Positions 21,211 to 32,510 of a stretch of 60,000 nt of DNA are shown piece by piece. The position numbers and the translations under genes were made by a program. Below the pieces are notes generated by a model. It made no database searches. It worked only from the letters and a program-made list of their open reading frames with translations, and was not told where the DNA came from. This stretch comes from Cryptomeria japonica (taxonomy: Eukaryota; Streptophyta; Pinopsida; Cupressales; Cupressaceae), in the NCBI RefSeq assembly GCF_030272615.1, contig NC_081410.1:146727349-146787348 (forward strand), written 5' to 3'. Position 1 is the stretch's first letter, and each line of letters opens with the position of its first letter.

Positions 21211-21645
21211 GGGGAAGGTGTCTGAAATTCTTATCTCATTCACACCACTCGATGCCCCATATTATGGAGAGCTTGCTCCTCTCTATATCCCTTCTCAATT
21301 GAATGGTCAAACTGTCATAGGTGTGATGGTTGACCCCTCTAGCATAGTCGATGTCATCATGGAGAAGACACTCTTCGTGAATGAATGGCATAGGCCAGTC
21401 TATGATGAGTGTTGCACCACCTTGTGGACCCACCATGGATTGTCTATCAGCCCATTGGGAAGCATCACCTTGACGGTCATGGTAGGTCCCAAGGTGGTGT
21501 CCTCAGTTTTTACAATCATTCTTGTGTCTGATCTCTTCCGAGTCAGACTCAGGATCTCGTGATTGATCGCCATGGAGGTGGTTCCTTTCATGGTTCACAA
21601 GTGCTTAAAGTTTCCTCATGAGGGTGCAGTGCATGTCATCTAGGA
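21211..21645 (+). pseudogene. Element B protease remnant
   Basis: Aspartic-protease-like domain. GVMVDPSSIVDVIMEK stands where element A has the DGGAG active site, so the key residues are lost (D-P-S-S). LSISPLGSITLTVMVGPKVV matches the second strand pair. After a TGA near 21560, a further segment reads VPFMVHKCLKFPHEG, equivalent to A's VPSTYHQCIKFPHNG. It is inactive by sequence. The alignment is by eye. Confidence 0.65.
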
Positions 21646-23100
21646 CACTTAATACTGACCCCTGATTTATCATGGGGATTTTTTGTTGGACCACTTTTGG
21701 CCTACCCCGATGGGACCCATGCTTCCCCTCAGTGACCTTTTATACCATGTGTATTATAAATACAAGATAGGGCATTCGACTTCTACGTCAGTGCAACCTA
21801 CATACCTTTTCACCTCCTGCATCAATTTTTGCTCCCGAGATCCCGATCTTGGAACGAGTTGTGCCACATGTCCCTCTATCACAGGGAGTCAAGGCTAAAC
21901 CCGCTCCCGCATTAAGACCTCCTCATCCGCCTAGGACCATACAGACCCCAGTGGTGTCCTCTGTTCTTGTGACTGCACCTAGTGCGGCCAAAGGAAAGGC
22001 ACCTTCCCTGTCAAAGTCCATGACCTGCCTACCCTTTGAGCTTCCCATCATGGCTGATATCCCTAGGCTATCTCGCTATGTGAAGGGGAAGTGCTTGTCT
22101 CAATTCCTTCATCTTGGCTTGTATCTACATTGCAGACCACGTTGGCATCTCCTATCCCTCCACCCACTCCTAGAGAGAAGTGAGGTTAGGCGCGTGTTGC
22201 TATGAATTTGCTACCCATTCAAGATGTCCCTCTCATTTCATCGATTAGGCCTTCTCTTATCCTTGAGCCGATCCCAGAGGCCTCTCCTATGAAGCATGAT
22301 GCTCTTGATTCATCTTAGCTTGTGTTTGGTGGTCCCCACCTCCATTAGAACCTATGTGTGTGCTGGCATACATGCTTCTGATGGGCCCAAGCTCAAGCAT
22401 GTGACGCTACCTTGTAGCCCATTGGTGAACCCTCCAACGTTGTTGTTTTGAAGCCCATTCCTTTGATAGCTCCCACTTCTGCATCAGTTTCAGTTTTGCT
22501 TCCAGCTTCTCTAGGGACCTTTGATGAACCTCCCCCTAAGCAGGTGCAGGTCTTCATCGCTCCTTCCTTGGAGCCTCCGCTTATCAGCTCTCTGTCAGAA
22601 ACTCCACCCTTGTCTGTGCCTTTGGATATGATGCACACGTAGGTGGTCTCCAACACAACTTTCACTGCTCCACCTATTTTGTCGCCCCTTCAGCATCCAA
22701 TTTTTCTTGGGGTTATTCATCTTGCTATAGTTGATAGGAGGCCTGACACTCCTATCCCGTGTAAACATAAGTTTGAGCAAGTCCCTATTCTGAAGTTCCA
22801 ATGGTGCAAGTCTTCGTAGGTATGTTCCTCCACCCTTCCTCTGCTTGAATTAGTCTTGTTGGTTTGCCCATTTTTGTTTGTGTGATCGAGAAGGCCCTGC
22901 TTTCTCCTAAGTTTTTCTTTGCCCCTCTTCTAGAGGCTGATAGTCTTATTCTTGTTCATCTTATCCAAGAGAGTCACCTGCTTCCTCCACCAAGGCCTAC
23001 TTGTTTGGCTCCTTTGAGGACATCCTGACCTTGTCTATGATCTTCACAAGATCGTTGACCCTCTCCTCCTCTGAGCTTGTGGACGTCGATCTTGATGTGG
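21646..23100 (+). pseudogene. Element B Pro/Ser-rich coding remnant
   Basis: Interrupted open frames rich in Pro, Ser, Leu and Thr, for example KAKPAPALRPPHPPRTIQT (near 21890) and PLIAPTSASVSVLLPASLG (near 22460). No reverse transcriptase, RNase H or integrase motif appears in any frame I could follow. It sits where pol should be. It may be a disordered extra protein or long-decayed sequence. I do not recognise a family. Confidence 0.4.
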
Positions 23101-23920
23101 ATTAGTCACTCACTCTCGCTACGAGTGAGGTACCAGGGGCTGCTCTAGCTGTTGTTCCTCTCCGAGCTTTCCCCCCTTCTCCGTATGACCTAAGATTGGA
23201 AGGACAAGGCTCTTCTTGAGGATGATGATCTTTTGTAGTACGATTGTTAGGACTTTTATTTTTTGCCTACATCTACTTGCATGTGTTTGACTGTGTTCCC
23301 CCATCATTGCTTTATTTATTTGTTCCCTCCTGGAGGACCCAGGTCACTTTGTAAGTACTTGGATATGAGAGGTTGATTGTTTTTATCCATTGTGCTCTCC
23401 TGAAGGACCCAAGTTACTTTGTAGGTTCTTAGATACAAGGGATTTTTTGTCATACACATTCCTCTTTTTGTATACCTTTTTCCTCTATTTGTCGTTTCTT
23501 GCTTTTTGAAATTCAGGGACGATGCAAAGCATTGGGGACATTCTTTACCTTCTTCCATGTTGACCCAAAATTTTATTTTTCTCTTTATCTTCATGTTCTC
23601 TTCTCTAGATCCGACAAACTTGGCACTATGACGATACACCTATCTCGCAGTGATACTATATCTCTTTTTGACACTTCTATGGGTTCTAATGCCAAAATAT
23701 CAAATTCCCCTATCCTCTTGCATTATATCTTTTGATGTTGTGGACATTTATGTGTCACTATCCATTGGTGGAATTCCACAGAAACATCTTGTTATGTTGA
23801 AGTGCCACAACTCCTCTTCTCCTTAGAATGACATGCCTTCCACACATATCAATCTAAGGTGGGGGGGCATCATATATGCATTTTATCTTTTAGTTTTTGT
23901 ATCAGTTTTCTTTGCCAAGT
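23101..23920. other. Non-coding stretch of element B
   Basis: No gene can be supported. It is T/C-rich. It contains a near-duplicate pair of CTCCTGnAGGACCCAnGT blocks (about 23327-23420), which form a small direct repeat. Confidence 0.4.
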
Positions 23921-23924
23921 TGCT

Positions 23925-24540
23925 TTTTCATTCTTGCCTAGGTGGGGGCCAAACCACTTGATCTTTTTCTTTTCCAAGATCGCTTAGGTGGGGGCAAAAA
24001 CCTCTTGATCTTTTTCTTTTCCAAGATCACCTAGGTGGGGGCAAAAACCACTTATCTGTTCCAAAGATTGCCTATGTGGGGGGATAAACCATGTTTCCAA
24101 TCTGCATCATCTTTCTGCCTTGGTAGAGGCCAATCTACTATGTTCCAATTCCAATTTCCCTATCATATGGCAATCTAGCATGCCGCTATCGATGTTTGCC
24201 AAGTTTCTTTTTCATCCTTTGCTAGGTGGGGGCCAAACCACTTGATCATTTTCTTTTCCAAGATCTCCTAGGTGGGGGCAAAAACCACTTGATATTTTTC
24301 TTTTCCAAGATCTCCTAGGTGGGGGCAAAAACCACTTGATCTTTTTCTTTTCCAAGATCTCCTAGGTGGGGGTAAAAATCACTTGATTTGTTCCAAAGAT
24401 TGCCTATATGGGGGGGATAAACCATGTTTCCAATCTGCATCATCTTTCTTGCCTTGGTAGAGGCCAATCTACTATGTTCCAATTCCAATTTCCCTATCGT
24501 ATGGCAATCTAGCATGCCGCTATCGATGTTGGCTAACTTA
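23925..24540. repeat. Higher-order minisatellite in element B 3' region
   Basis: The basic unit is about 45 bp: CTAGGTGGGGGCAAAAACC followed by ACTTGATCTTTTTCTTTTCC and AAGATCTC. At least seven units occur in two groups (about 23935-24060 and 24222-24375). A larger block with GCCTTGGTAGAGGCCAATC and CTAGCATGCCGCTATCGATG is also duplicated (about 24117-24210 and 24450-24530), so the repeat has two levels. Each unit can form two hairpins (GTGG/CCAC and GATCTT/AAGATC). Confidence 0.8.
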
Positions 24541-24589
24541 TCTGCCCTATTGCATGGTGATCCAATGCCTCACTATCCATGTCAGTGTA

Positions 24590-24830
24590 TCATTTCACTC
24601 TATCATATGATTATCCATATCAACATTCCAATTTGCCCTATCATATGGTTATTCATATCGGCGTTCCAATTTTCCCTATCATATAGTTATCCATATCGGC
24701 GTGCCAATTTTCCCTATCATATGGTTATCCATATCGGCGTTCGAATTTTCCCTATCATATGGTTATCCATATCGGGGTTCCAATTTTCCCTATCATATGG
24801 TCATCCATACCAGCTTGTCATACCCTATCA
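24590..24830. repeat. Array of about 44-bp units, CCCTATCATATGGTTATCC
   Basis: About five consecutive units read CCCTATCATATGGTTATCC, then ATATCGGCGTTCCAATTTT, with few differences. It is adjacent to the minisatellite and in the non-coding 3' region of element B. Confidence 0.8.
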
Positions 24831-25187
24831 TATGTCTCTTGGCATGGTGCATCACTCTAACCATATTGGCGTATCTTGTACCAATGGCGGCTGCCCTATC
24901 TTGTATATTTTTGTCAACAGGGACTTTCCTCCATGATGAGGCTCGTTCTTGTTGTGCTTTATTCCAACTTCTTTATCATATCTTATCACCCATTAGGCTA
25001 GACTGTAGCTAGTGTGTTGTCAATGTTCCAAGTACTGATTTCCATTCCAAAATTCTAGCATCATATCGCTAGGGGCAACTTCATCTGATAAACAAGCATC
25101 TCCTTCCCTATCGCGGTATTTTCTCCTCTTCACCTTTTCTACCTTTCCTACTTTAGCTTCACATCTCTTAACGAAGACATGCTTGCT

Positions 25188-25202
25188 AAAGTGGGGACAA
25201 AA
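25188..25202 (+). other. Polypurine tract of element B
   Basis: AAAGTGGGGACAAAA lies directly before TGTAGAGTCAAAAATATC at 25203. It is the counterpart of element A's tract at 17833 and sets B's + orientation. Confidence 0.8.
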
Positions 25203-26265
25203 TGTAGAGTCAAAAATATCACCCTCATCACCTTTAGTGGCAATTGTGACATGTGGCACCTCCCCCACGCTGCTTGGAGGACAGGTTCACCAACTTGTCC
25301 TTTTGTCCATCGAAGAAGCCCATGTCATCTTTCCCAGAGGCATTACCAAATCTGCTAATCTGACAGATTTGCAGATGAGATGTGACACGAAGATGTCTGC
25401 ATGATGTGCAACCATCTCGCCAACTTGCCAGCCAACAGGTGGCCATTGGGATGTTACGACCCATGCCAGGAAGGAATCATAATGCCTCCCTGCGCGGCCA
25501 ACGACATCCCAACTCGTCCCTTAACCTATATACTAGGTTTTGGGACATTTGTAGGAGATATTTTGGTAGATTGGAGACTTTCTCTTGGAGACACCACCAC
25601 CATTGTTGCAGCATCTTCGAGCTACCAAGTTTACTAAGCATACCAACATTTGCTAAGCAATAGGGGAGTAATCTAACTCTATCTTGCATTTTCCAATATC
25701 TTGTTTATTTTCCAATTGCCAAATAACATAGCATTTTCTTTGTATTTGTCTTTATATTCTTCTTTACCAGCTTCTTCATCATATTCCTTTCCTGTGGCTT
25801 TTTGGGTTCTTCGTGGAGGTGGAAACACCAAAATGGGGGTTTGACTTAGGCAGACTCCAAAACACAACCCCCAACATTTTCTCTCTTGCATGCGTGTAGG
25901 CACAACTTCGTGAAAAAGGAGATTATCTTGCGGGAGGCTTCATAGCATGGACTAGTTGTGAGATTTCTTTCCCCTTTAGTATTTTCCTTATTTTATTTTG
26001 TAATTTGTGTTTTTCACAAGTCTCAATATTGTTTAGTTACTTTTTAAATTATGTTGGCGCATCTAGAGCTTTCTGCTCGGATTATGTGCTCCATCTGTAT
26101 AGGATGACAACGTACCACACGCTCATCCTAGATTTGTGTGCTCATCCCAGATTCGTACGCTAGTCCCAATGACAGAGGCTCTGCAAATCCATCCAAAGGT
26201 AATCGAAAGTACAATTTTTCCTTGAGGATTCATCACCCTTGAGGTGAAAAATTCCCTCCATTACA
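25203..26265 (+). repeat. Element B 3' LTR
   Basis: Its first 410 bp match the 5' LTR fragment at 2313-2733. The right end is placed at the CA of TCCATTACA (26265), because the next bases ATATG nearly repeat the ATGTG before the 5' LTR and the C gag frame resumes there. The length is then about 1,063 bp. The last 100 bp are included in the tandem duplication that starts at 26164. Confidence 0.65.
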
Positions 26266-27154
26266 ATATGAATGAGACAAATCAGTATCCAACTTATATG
26301 ATTGAGATAAGTGATGTCCATTTATGACCATATAAGATTCTTTCTATCCCTAGTTCTCTACATATTACAAAACTTTTTGATGAGGAGCCAGTAATTGATG
26401 TCACTAACTAGCCATTAGAACAACCACAAATACATGATGAATCACTAGGTCAGATCCCACCCTTTCCTAAGAGGCAAGCTACGTAGAAATACCAATTTAA
26501 GACTGAATTTGACCCCTTAGGACAATTGAAAAATATAAGTATAAATATACCCCTCCTATAAACTATCAAGGACTTTCCCATTTACACTATGACTATTAGA
26601 GAAATGTGTCTTAGACAACAAGATAGGAAGAAATTGTACCTTAAAACAGTCCATGTCAATCCCAATGACAAAGGCTCTGCAAATCCATCCAAAGGTAATT
26701 GAAAGTACAATTTTTCCTTGAGGATTCATCACCCTTGAGGTGAAAAATTCCCTCCATTACAATATGAATGAGACAAATCAGTATCCAACTTATACGATTG
26801 AGATAGGTGATGTCCATTTACGACCATATAAGATTCTTTCTATCCCTAGTTCTCTACATATTACAAAATTTTTTGATGAGGAGCCAGTAATTGATGTCAC
26901 TAACTAGCCATTAGAACAACCACAAATACATGATGAATCACTGGGTCAGATCCCACCCTTTCCTAAGAGGCAAGCTACGTAGAAATACCAATCTAAGACT
27001 GAATTTGACCCCTTAGGACAATTGAAAAATATGAGTATAAATATACCCCCCCTATAAACTATCAAGGACTTTCCCATTTACACTATGGCTATTAGAGAAA
27101 TGTGTCTTAGACAACACGATAGGAAGAAATTGTACTTAAAACAGTCCATGTCAT
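26164..27154. repeat. 496-bp tandem duplication across the B/C border
   Basis: Copy 1 (26164-26659) and copy 2 (26660-27154) begin TCCCAATGACAnAGGCTCTG and end near CAGTCCATGTCA. About a dozen differences are visible (about 97% identity by eye). Each copy holds the last 100 bp of B's LTR and about 390 bp of C's gag. The duplication therefore happened after B inserted. Confidence 0.85.
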
Positions 27155-27640
27155 TGGACAATTGGCAGAGATCATGTTGGGAATCATAGTATTCCCTAAA
27201 TATTTTGACCTAGGGATCCCAATAGTAGATGTAAGTATCGATGGGACCCTTACTAAAAATGCACTAATATATCTTGGGGAAGCCATCAACATCATGACTA
27301 AGAAAATAATGGATGAGTTGTAGTTGAACAATGCAAGGCCAACCCCAACAATGTTGTAGTTAGCAAATAGATCTACAATGAAGCTAGAGGAAGTGATTCA
27401 ATATTTCTTAATAATTATAGAGTCATGCGATTATCCTATTGACTTTGTAGTTTTGCAACTTAAGGTCCATTTGGGTGGATACCCACTAATTTTGGGACAA
27501 CCTTGGTTGGCCACTGTTCATGCCTTCATTGGTTGTTAGTTAGGTAAAATGACAACCTCCATTGGGGATAAAACCAAGAAATTGGTATTATACCCTCCAA
27601 CTCAACCTCATGCGTATTTAGAACAATCAATTTGGCTTGC
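26271..27640 (+). pseudogene. Element C gag end and protease
   Basis: The gag linker resumes with NETNQYPTYMIEI and a VHLR..KIL block, present twice because of the duplication. Then comes the pre-protease segment, with DFPIYTMAIREMCLRQ and HVIGQLAEIMLGIIVFPKY. The protease core is LIYLGEAINIMTKKIMDEL (27270-27320), where Gly-Glu stands at the active site instead of Gly-Ala and the catalytic Asp (D-L-G) is lost. LADRST- and LGRPWLA-type blocks follow as LANRSTMKLEEVIQYF and YPLILGQPWLATVHAF. Stops and frame changes are frequent. This gag-pro layout is typical of non-chromodomain plant gypsy elements. Confidence 0.7.
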
Positions 27641-28029
27641 CCTAGAAGAAGATCAACAATACTCATTGCATACTCTGATGCTGATAGAGAGAACTCCTTT
27701 GATGGAACCTCAAGATTAATATTTTGTACTGTCTATAATCATACAAAACTCCTATGGTCTAGATTTGCATCAAGAAGAATTTTTATTGTCTCACTTCTCC
27801 AATTCATAGTTTTATGGCTAATGAAGATTCAACAACTTCATCTATGCTCTCTAATTTTTTTCTTAATAATTGTAGCTTGAACATAATAGGTCTTGAAATT
27901 GCCTCTATATCTTTTGTAGGTAGTCCAATATAAGTATCACTAGGAAGGATGCTCAATGTCAATAATGAATTGACAAAAACATAACATGATAGTCTATCGT
28001 AGATCTTGCAATCTCACAATTTAATATTT

Positions 28030-29370
28030 GCATGATACTACCATGACATGAGTGACATCAACCCAAACCTTTATATGCATAAGATATATATTAATGAGGC
28101 TTGTAGACCAATGAAGTAGTCATAGAGGCAGATGAACCCAACCCTCAAAGTTAAAGTTAGAGTTGAGTTGCAAAAATTGCTTGATTTAGGATTCATCTAA
28201 TCCTATATCTCATAGTGTGTGGGTTTCACCATTAGTAATTGTACCAAAGAAGGGAGAAAAGTGGAGAGTATGTGTTGACTACAAATAATTGAATTCTACC
28301 ATGCTCAAAGACCATTTTTCACTTCCTTACATTGATTAGGTCTTGGACTCATTAGCTAAGTAAAACATACTTTTATTTCTTGGATGGATTCAATGCTTAT
28401 AATCAAATTAAAACTATTTCTGAAAACTAGGATAAGACAACCTTCACATGTCTTTGGGGGATATATGCATATTCAGTACTTCCATTTGGGCTATGCAAAG
28501 CACCAATCACCATTCAAAGAGCCTTTTTGAGCATTTTTTCTAATTTTGCTCATGACACCATGGAAAACTATATGGATGATTCTACAACCTATGGGAACAA
28601 TTACTAGGAATCACTAGCAAATTTGGAAAAGGTACTATGAAGATGTCAGGACCATAATCTCTCTGAGCCATGAAAATTACTTTTGATGATGAAAGGAGTT
28701 GTATTGGGACATTTTATCTCTGCCAATGGAATGCAAGTTGACCCAACTAAGATTGCAATTATCTCAGACCTTACAATACCTCAAAAATAAAGAGATGTCA
28801 AAAGTTTCCTTGGACATGTAGTATATTATAGATGCTTCATCAAATATTTCAGCAAGACAACTTCACCACTTTATACTCTGCTGACAAAGGATACAAAATT
28901 TGACTGGACTCCAAGCTACCAACAAGTGTTTGAAGCACTAAAGTCTTCCCTCACCAAAGTACCGATATTTAGGGGACCTAATTGGAACATACCTTTGCAT
29001 ATTCATATAGATGCATCTAAATTTATAGTAGGAGCAACATTGAGGCAATGAGAAGGTAATCTTAAATATGTAGTCTATTATGTAAGAAAGAATCTTCAAG
29101 GTGTAAAAGCTAACTACATAGTCATAGAAAAGGAAATGTCTTCTACTGTTTATGCTGTCAACAAATTAAAGCACTACATTACTTGCTACCCTATTTTCAT
29201 TCACAGATAGATCATGCAATAATTTAATACTTAATGAATAAACTAATAGCCACAAGGAAAGTTGTCAGATCGTTACTCTTGTTGCAAGAGTTTGATATTA
29301 TATTATTGACAAACTAGGTAAAGCTAATGTTGTTGCAGATTTTCTCTCTCGTTTGACATTTACAACAAAG
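28030..29370 (+). pseudogene. Element C reverse transcriptase and RNase H
   Basis: Strongly decayed polymerase with many stops and frameshifts. Recognisable pieces in order: MNPTLKVKVRVELQKLLDLG (28130-28200), a WMDSML/YNQIK-like region near 28390, TCLWGIYAYSVLPFGLCKAP, the catalytic YMDD box (28569-28580, in DTMENYMDDSTTYG), HFISANGMQVDP, the connection KYFSKTTSPLYTLLTKD, and a C-terminal LLLQEFDI plus KANVVADFLSRL that ends RNase H. Only one RNase H is visible. The family type is an Athila-like or related gypsy lineage. Confidence 0.7.
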
Positions 29371-29399
29371 GAAGTAGTGGTGAATGATTTTGTTGGTGA

Positions 29400-31825
29400 T
29401 TTTTCTTGCTACCTCTAGTCTTAAAGAGAAATAAACTCCTAGGTTGTGGGATAGAAAACCTAGAACATCAAATTTGCACTATCGACAAATTGAAGACCAA
29501 AAAAACACAACATGACAAGGCTTTCATAGCCTTCTTCACTTTGAGATCCATCATACTCATGAGGGTAAGCCTAGTTCGGGCATGCATTAACAATAACATT
29601 TTAAACAACAACCTACAAGCTTAATGAAGAAGGATTATTCTTAGATACATAAGAACATTTTATGCATCACTTCAGATTCAAGCTTAATCCTACTTGCTTT
29701 GTCTTTGAGAATATCTGAGAACAAATAACTTAGAATAACTTATAAAAAAAGAAATGGCAAAGAAAGAAAGATTATTTTGATTAGAAATGTTTCTGAAATA
29801 AATCTTTGACAATGCTACAAACCTGTGTCTATTCCAGGGCATTGAGTCAATTACTAGATCATGAATGCAAACCCAAATAGTAAATCACTTCAGATTAGTG
29901 AGCCCTTTAAACATCATTGCCTTACACTAATGTAACTCCTTCTATTATTGCATAAACCATTCTTATTGATCCATAATATATTCCCAAAATCACTACAATT
30001 TATACATAGACTTTAATTCCTTCCTTGAAGGAAACCTATACACACAATTACACATTGACAGAAAAATATCAAGACAAATCAAAACATCCTTAACATTTTG
30101 ATTCATATGAAGTTTGAAAATATAAATGGAGACAACTCCTACAACAATTTAACAATATTCTCATGAACTAACTGAAACCACTGAGAAGTTTATACATTCA
30201 TTCATTACAGAATTATCAAAAGACTAAACTATACACAACTCTATTCTACATGCCCAGAAAATGAGAAAATTTTGAACCCTTACTAATAGACTTGGAATTC
30301 CTTTTATAATGGTAAGGAATGAAATAAGTCTCAAGCTATTTACATGTGTCCAATTTATTTTACCTAACTAGCCCTTCTATAAAAGTATAACCTAATGGAG
30401 CTAGTTGCCTCTAACTTGTCCTGAAGTGTAACCACCAAGATGATCACTCATGAAATCCATCATACCCAGATCAGAGGACTTTCACGAGAACTAACCATCT
30501 TGTGAGTCTAGTTGCCATCGACCATGGGTGGTTATAGATGCAGACAAAGAAAAAATACAAAATTCTCATTGTTTGTCCTGGTAAAGGAGACCTCTAAGTG
30601 TTTCTCATATATGGGTTTACGATGCTACCAACCCACTTCACAAGAGATTGCAATCTTCATTGTCTCCATAGTTCTCTACTTCCAAAGGGAAAATTTGGCC
30701 ACTGTGGAGGATGGAAGTATCTAAAAACTGTAGGGTAGTCTTGCATGTGCACTTCGATCTTCTTGTTCCTCTCTGGCAACCATGTGCATTTTCAACACCC
30801 CTTTGGTTATACAAAGCACTCCTCATGCATGTCACTTCAGGACTTTTGCATATTTTCTACAACACAATCCATAATTCATAGGGCCTCGACATATCTGCAA
30901 CACTTTCAAATCCCATCCCATAGCCTTTTAAGAACTATTAACCAATTGTCATTCTATCCTTACATTGCCTTTATATTTAACAACAGTCTTGTTGTCGTTG
31001 CTTGAGTACCTTTTAGCTTTTCATCCTCAAACTTGTGTGAAAAGTTTTTAATAGTTTGCCTTTTTGACATCTGTATCAAATTAGGTGGATACATATCAAT
31101 TGCGTCGGTATTTTTGGGGCATGGTTAGCAATCTAGACCCATATCGTCAACCCAAATCCTACGATTACATCAAACCTACCAACTGGCATATTATTTACCT
31201 CATCCCATTCCTTATTATCATAGTCAACTCCTTGGTCAAATGAGGTGATCCTTACAACAAGAACCCAGATACAAATCCTCGACAGAACACACTCAGGACT
31301 TGGCGAGATGCTCACTGCCTCCCTGCTGAGCTCTAAGCTCAAAAAACGAACACTACACATGCCATGCTGGACATAACTCAGGACTTGGAAAACATAATAG
31401 ATCAACTTGGCTGAGTCCCGAGGGGTGCATTCATGGTCGCTTTGCGAATTTACACTAAATGCCTTTGTGGACACCTCATCTAAACACATAACAAGAATTT
31501 ACTCGGCACTAGACAGGGAAGTACAATCCAATTTTTCGAGTCCCAAGTAACTTTACACATTTCCTTCACACTCTCTTCACGAATAGAACATCAAGCCATC
31601 AATTCATAAGGAAAATAAAAATTCCAAGCATGGGGCCCAACATGCTTAATATACTTCTTGATAGGCAAAGAACATGATCCCAAAGGCATTTCACATGATA
31701 TTCATCGGGCTTCAAACCATAGCTCTCCAAATTGAGACATTTGGGCAAGATTTGCAGTTGCTTTTCTAAGTGCATAGCAAAATTTTACATGGGTCCTCAA
31801 AATTTAGCCAAATTTTGGAGGTCAC
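29400..31825. other. 2.4-kb insertion or decayed segment between C's RNase H and integrase
   Basis: After the RNase H end (LSRL, near 29356), integrase-linked sequence resumes only near 31826, although these are adjacent in intact relatives. I found no domain in any frame and no clear terminal repeats or target duplication. A minus-strand open frame at 31133-31489 has no recognisable features. The stretch is AT-rich. It could be an old insertion of unknown type. Confidence 0.35.
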
Positions 31826-32510
31826 AATAGATTCATTTTTTGATGAACATATTTTTGCTTTGTTAGTATTTTCACCATGCTATGTAGATATTGCTAATTA
31901 TCTAGTTGTGGGTCATATACCCCCACAATTTTCTCCTCAAGAGAAGAAGAAATTGATATGTTGGGTATTTATTCTACATAGAACCTAACAATGTGATGAG
32001 AAGATACATTTAAGGGAAGATGATACATATGATATAATAAGGGCCTGTCATGATGACCCTTGGGGCCATTTGCAACAAAAAGGACTGCAATTAAGATACT
32101 CAACTCTGGATTATTGGCCTACCATACATACAAATGCAATCATTATATTAGAAGATTTGATTGTTGTCAAAGAATGGCTATACCTATAAGGAGTGATGAA
32201 ATGCCATTGTAGCCTCAACTATCATTGGACCCTTTGAACCAACATCAAATGGTAAATCTTATATTTTAGTATGCATTGATTACTTGACAAAGTGGGTGGA
32301 AGTTAAAGCCTTGAGGATTCCCAAAGATGTGAAAGTAGCTCAATTTTGTATGAAGAAATATTTGGCATATATGGAGTTCCTCGAGAGAGTGATTGATAAA
32401 GGACCACAATTCACATTTGAGTTAGTAGCAGAACTGGTAAAATAATGTGAGATAAGACATAAAAAGTCTACACCTTATCACTCATAATCAAATGGTCAGG
32501 TAGAAGTTAC
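31826..32510 (+). pseudogene. Element C integrase, N-terminal and core part
   Basis: The integrase lead-in DSFFDEHIFALLVFSPCYVD and IANYLVVGHIPPQFSPQEKK is clear. The zinc region is degenerate (ACHDDPWGHL). The core has VCIDYLTKWVEVKALRIP (Asp 1), VIDKGPQFTFE (Asp 2) and SNGQVEV with the catalytic Glu at 32503-32505. The coding sequence is cut five bases later by the solo LTR and continues at 33300 in the same frame once one copy of the 5-bp duplication is removed. Confidence 0.8.

Larger units (their letters stand above)
2313..26265 (+). mobile_element. Element B: gag-pro gypsy element, host of nested A and D
   Basis: The outer limits come from LTR copies at 2313-2733 and 25203-26265, which share TGTAnAGTCAAAAATAT starts and about 400 bp of near-identical sequence. 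The candidate 5-bp target duplication is ATGTG (2308-2312) and ATATG (26266-26270), with one mismatch. Joining the flanks at these points keeps C's gag in frame, which supports both the limits and the order of insertion. Inside are gag (split by D), protease, a Pro/Ser-rich region and tandem repeats. No reverse transcriptase or integrase is recognisable in B's own sequence, so it may have been non-autonomous. Element A interrupts its 5' LTR, and the rest of that LTR, the primer site and the N-terminal gag are missing. Confidence 0.65.

Noticed and set aside
23925-24375. Regularly spaced repeats resembling a CRISPR-like array
   Set aside because: Spacers are near-identical to each other and the context is a plant retroelement; this is a minisatellite.
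31133-31489. Minus-strand open frame of 118 codons
   Set aside because: No recognisable motif and no paralogue in the window; cannot be separated from a chance frame.
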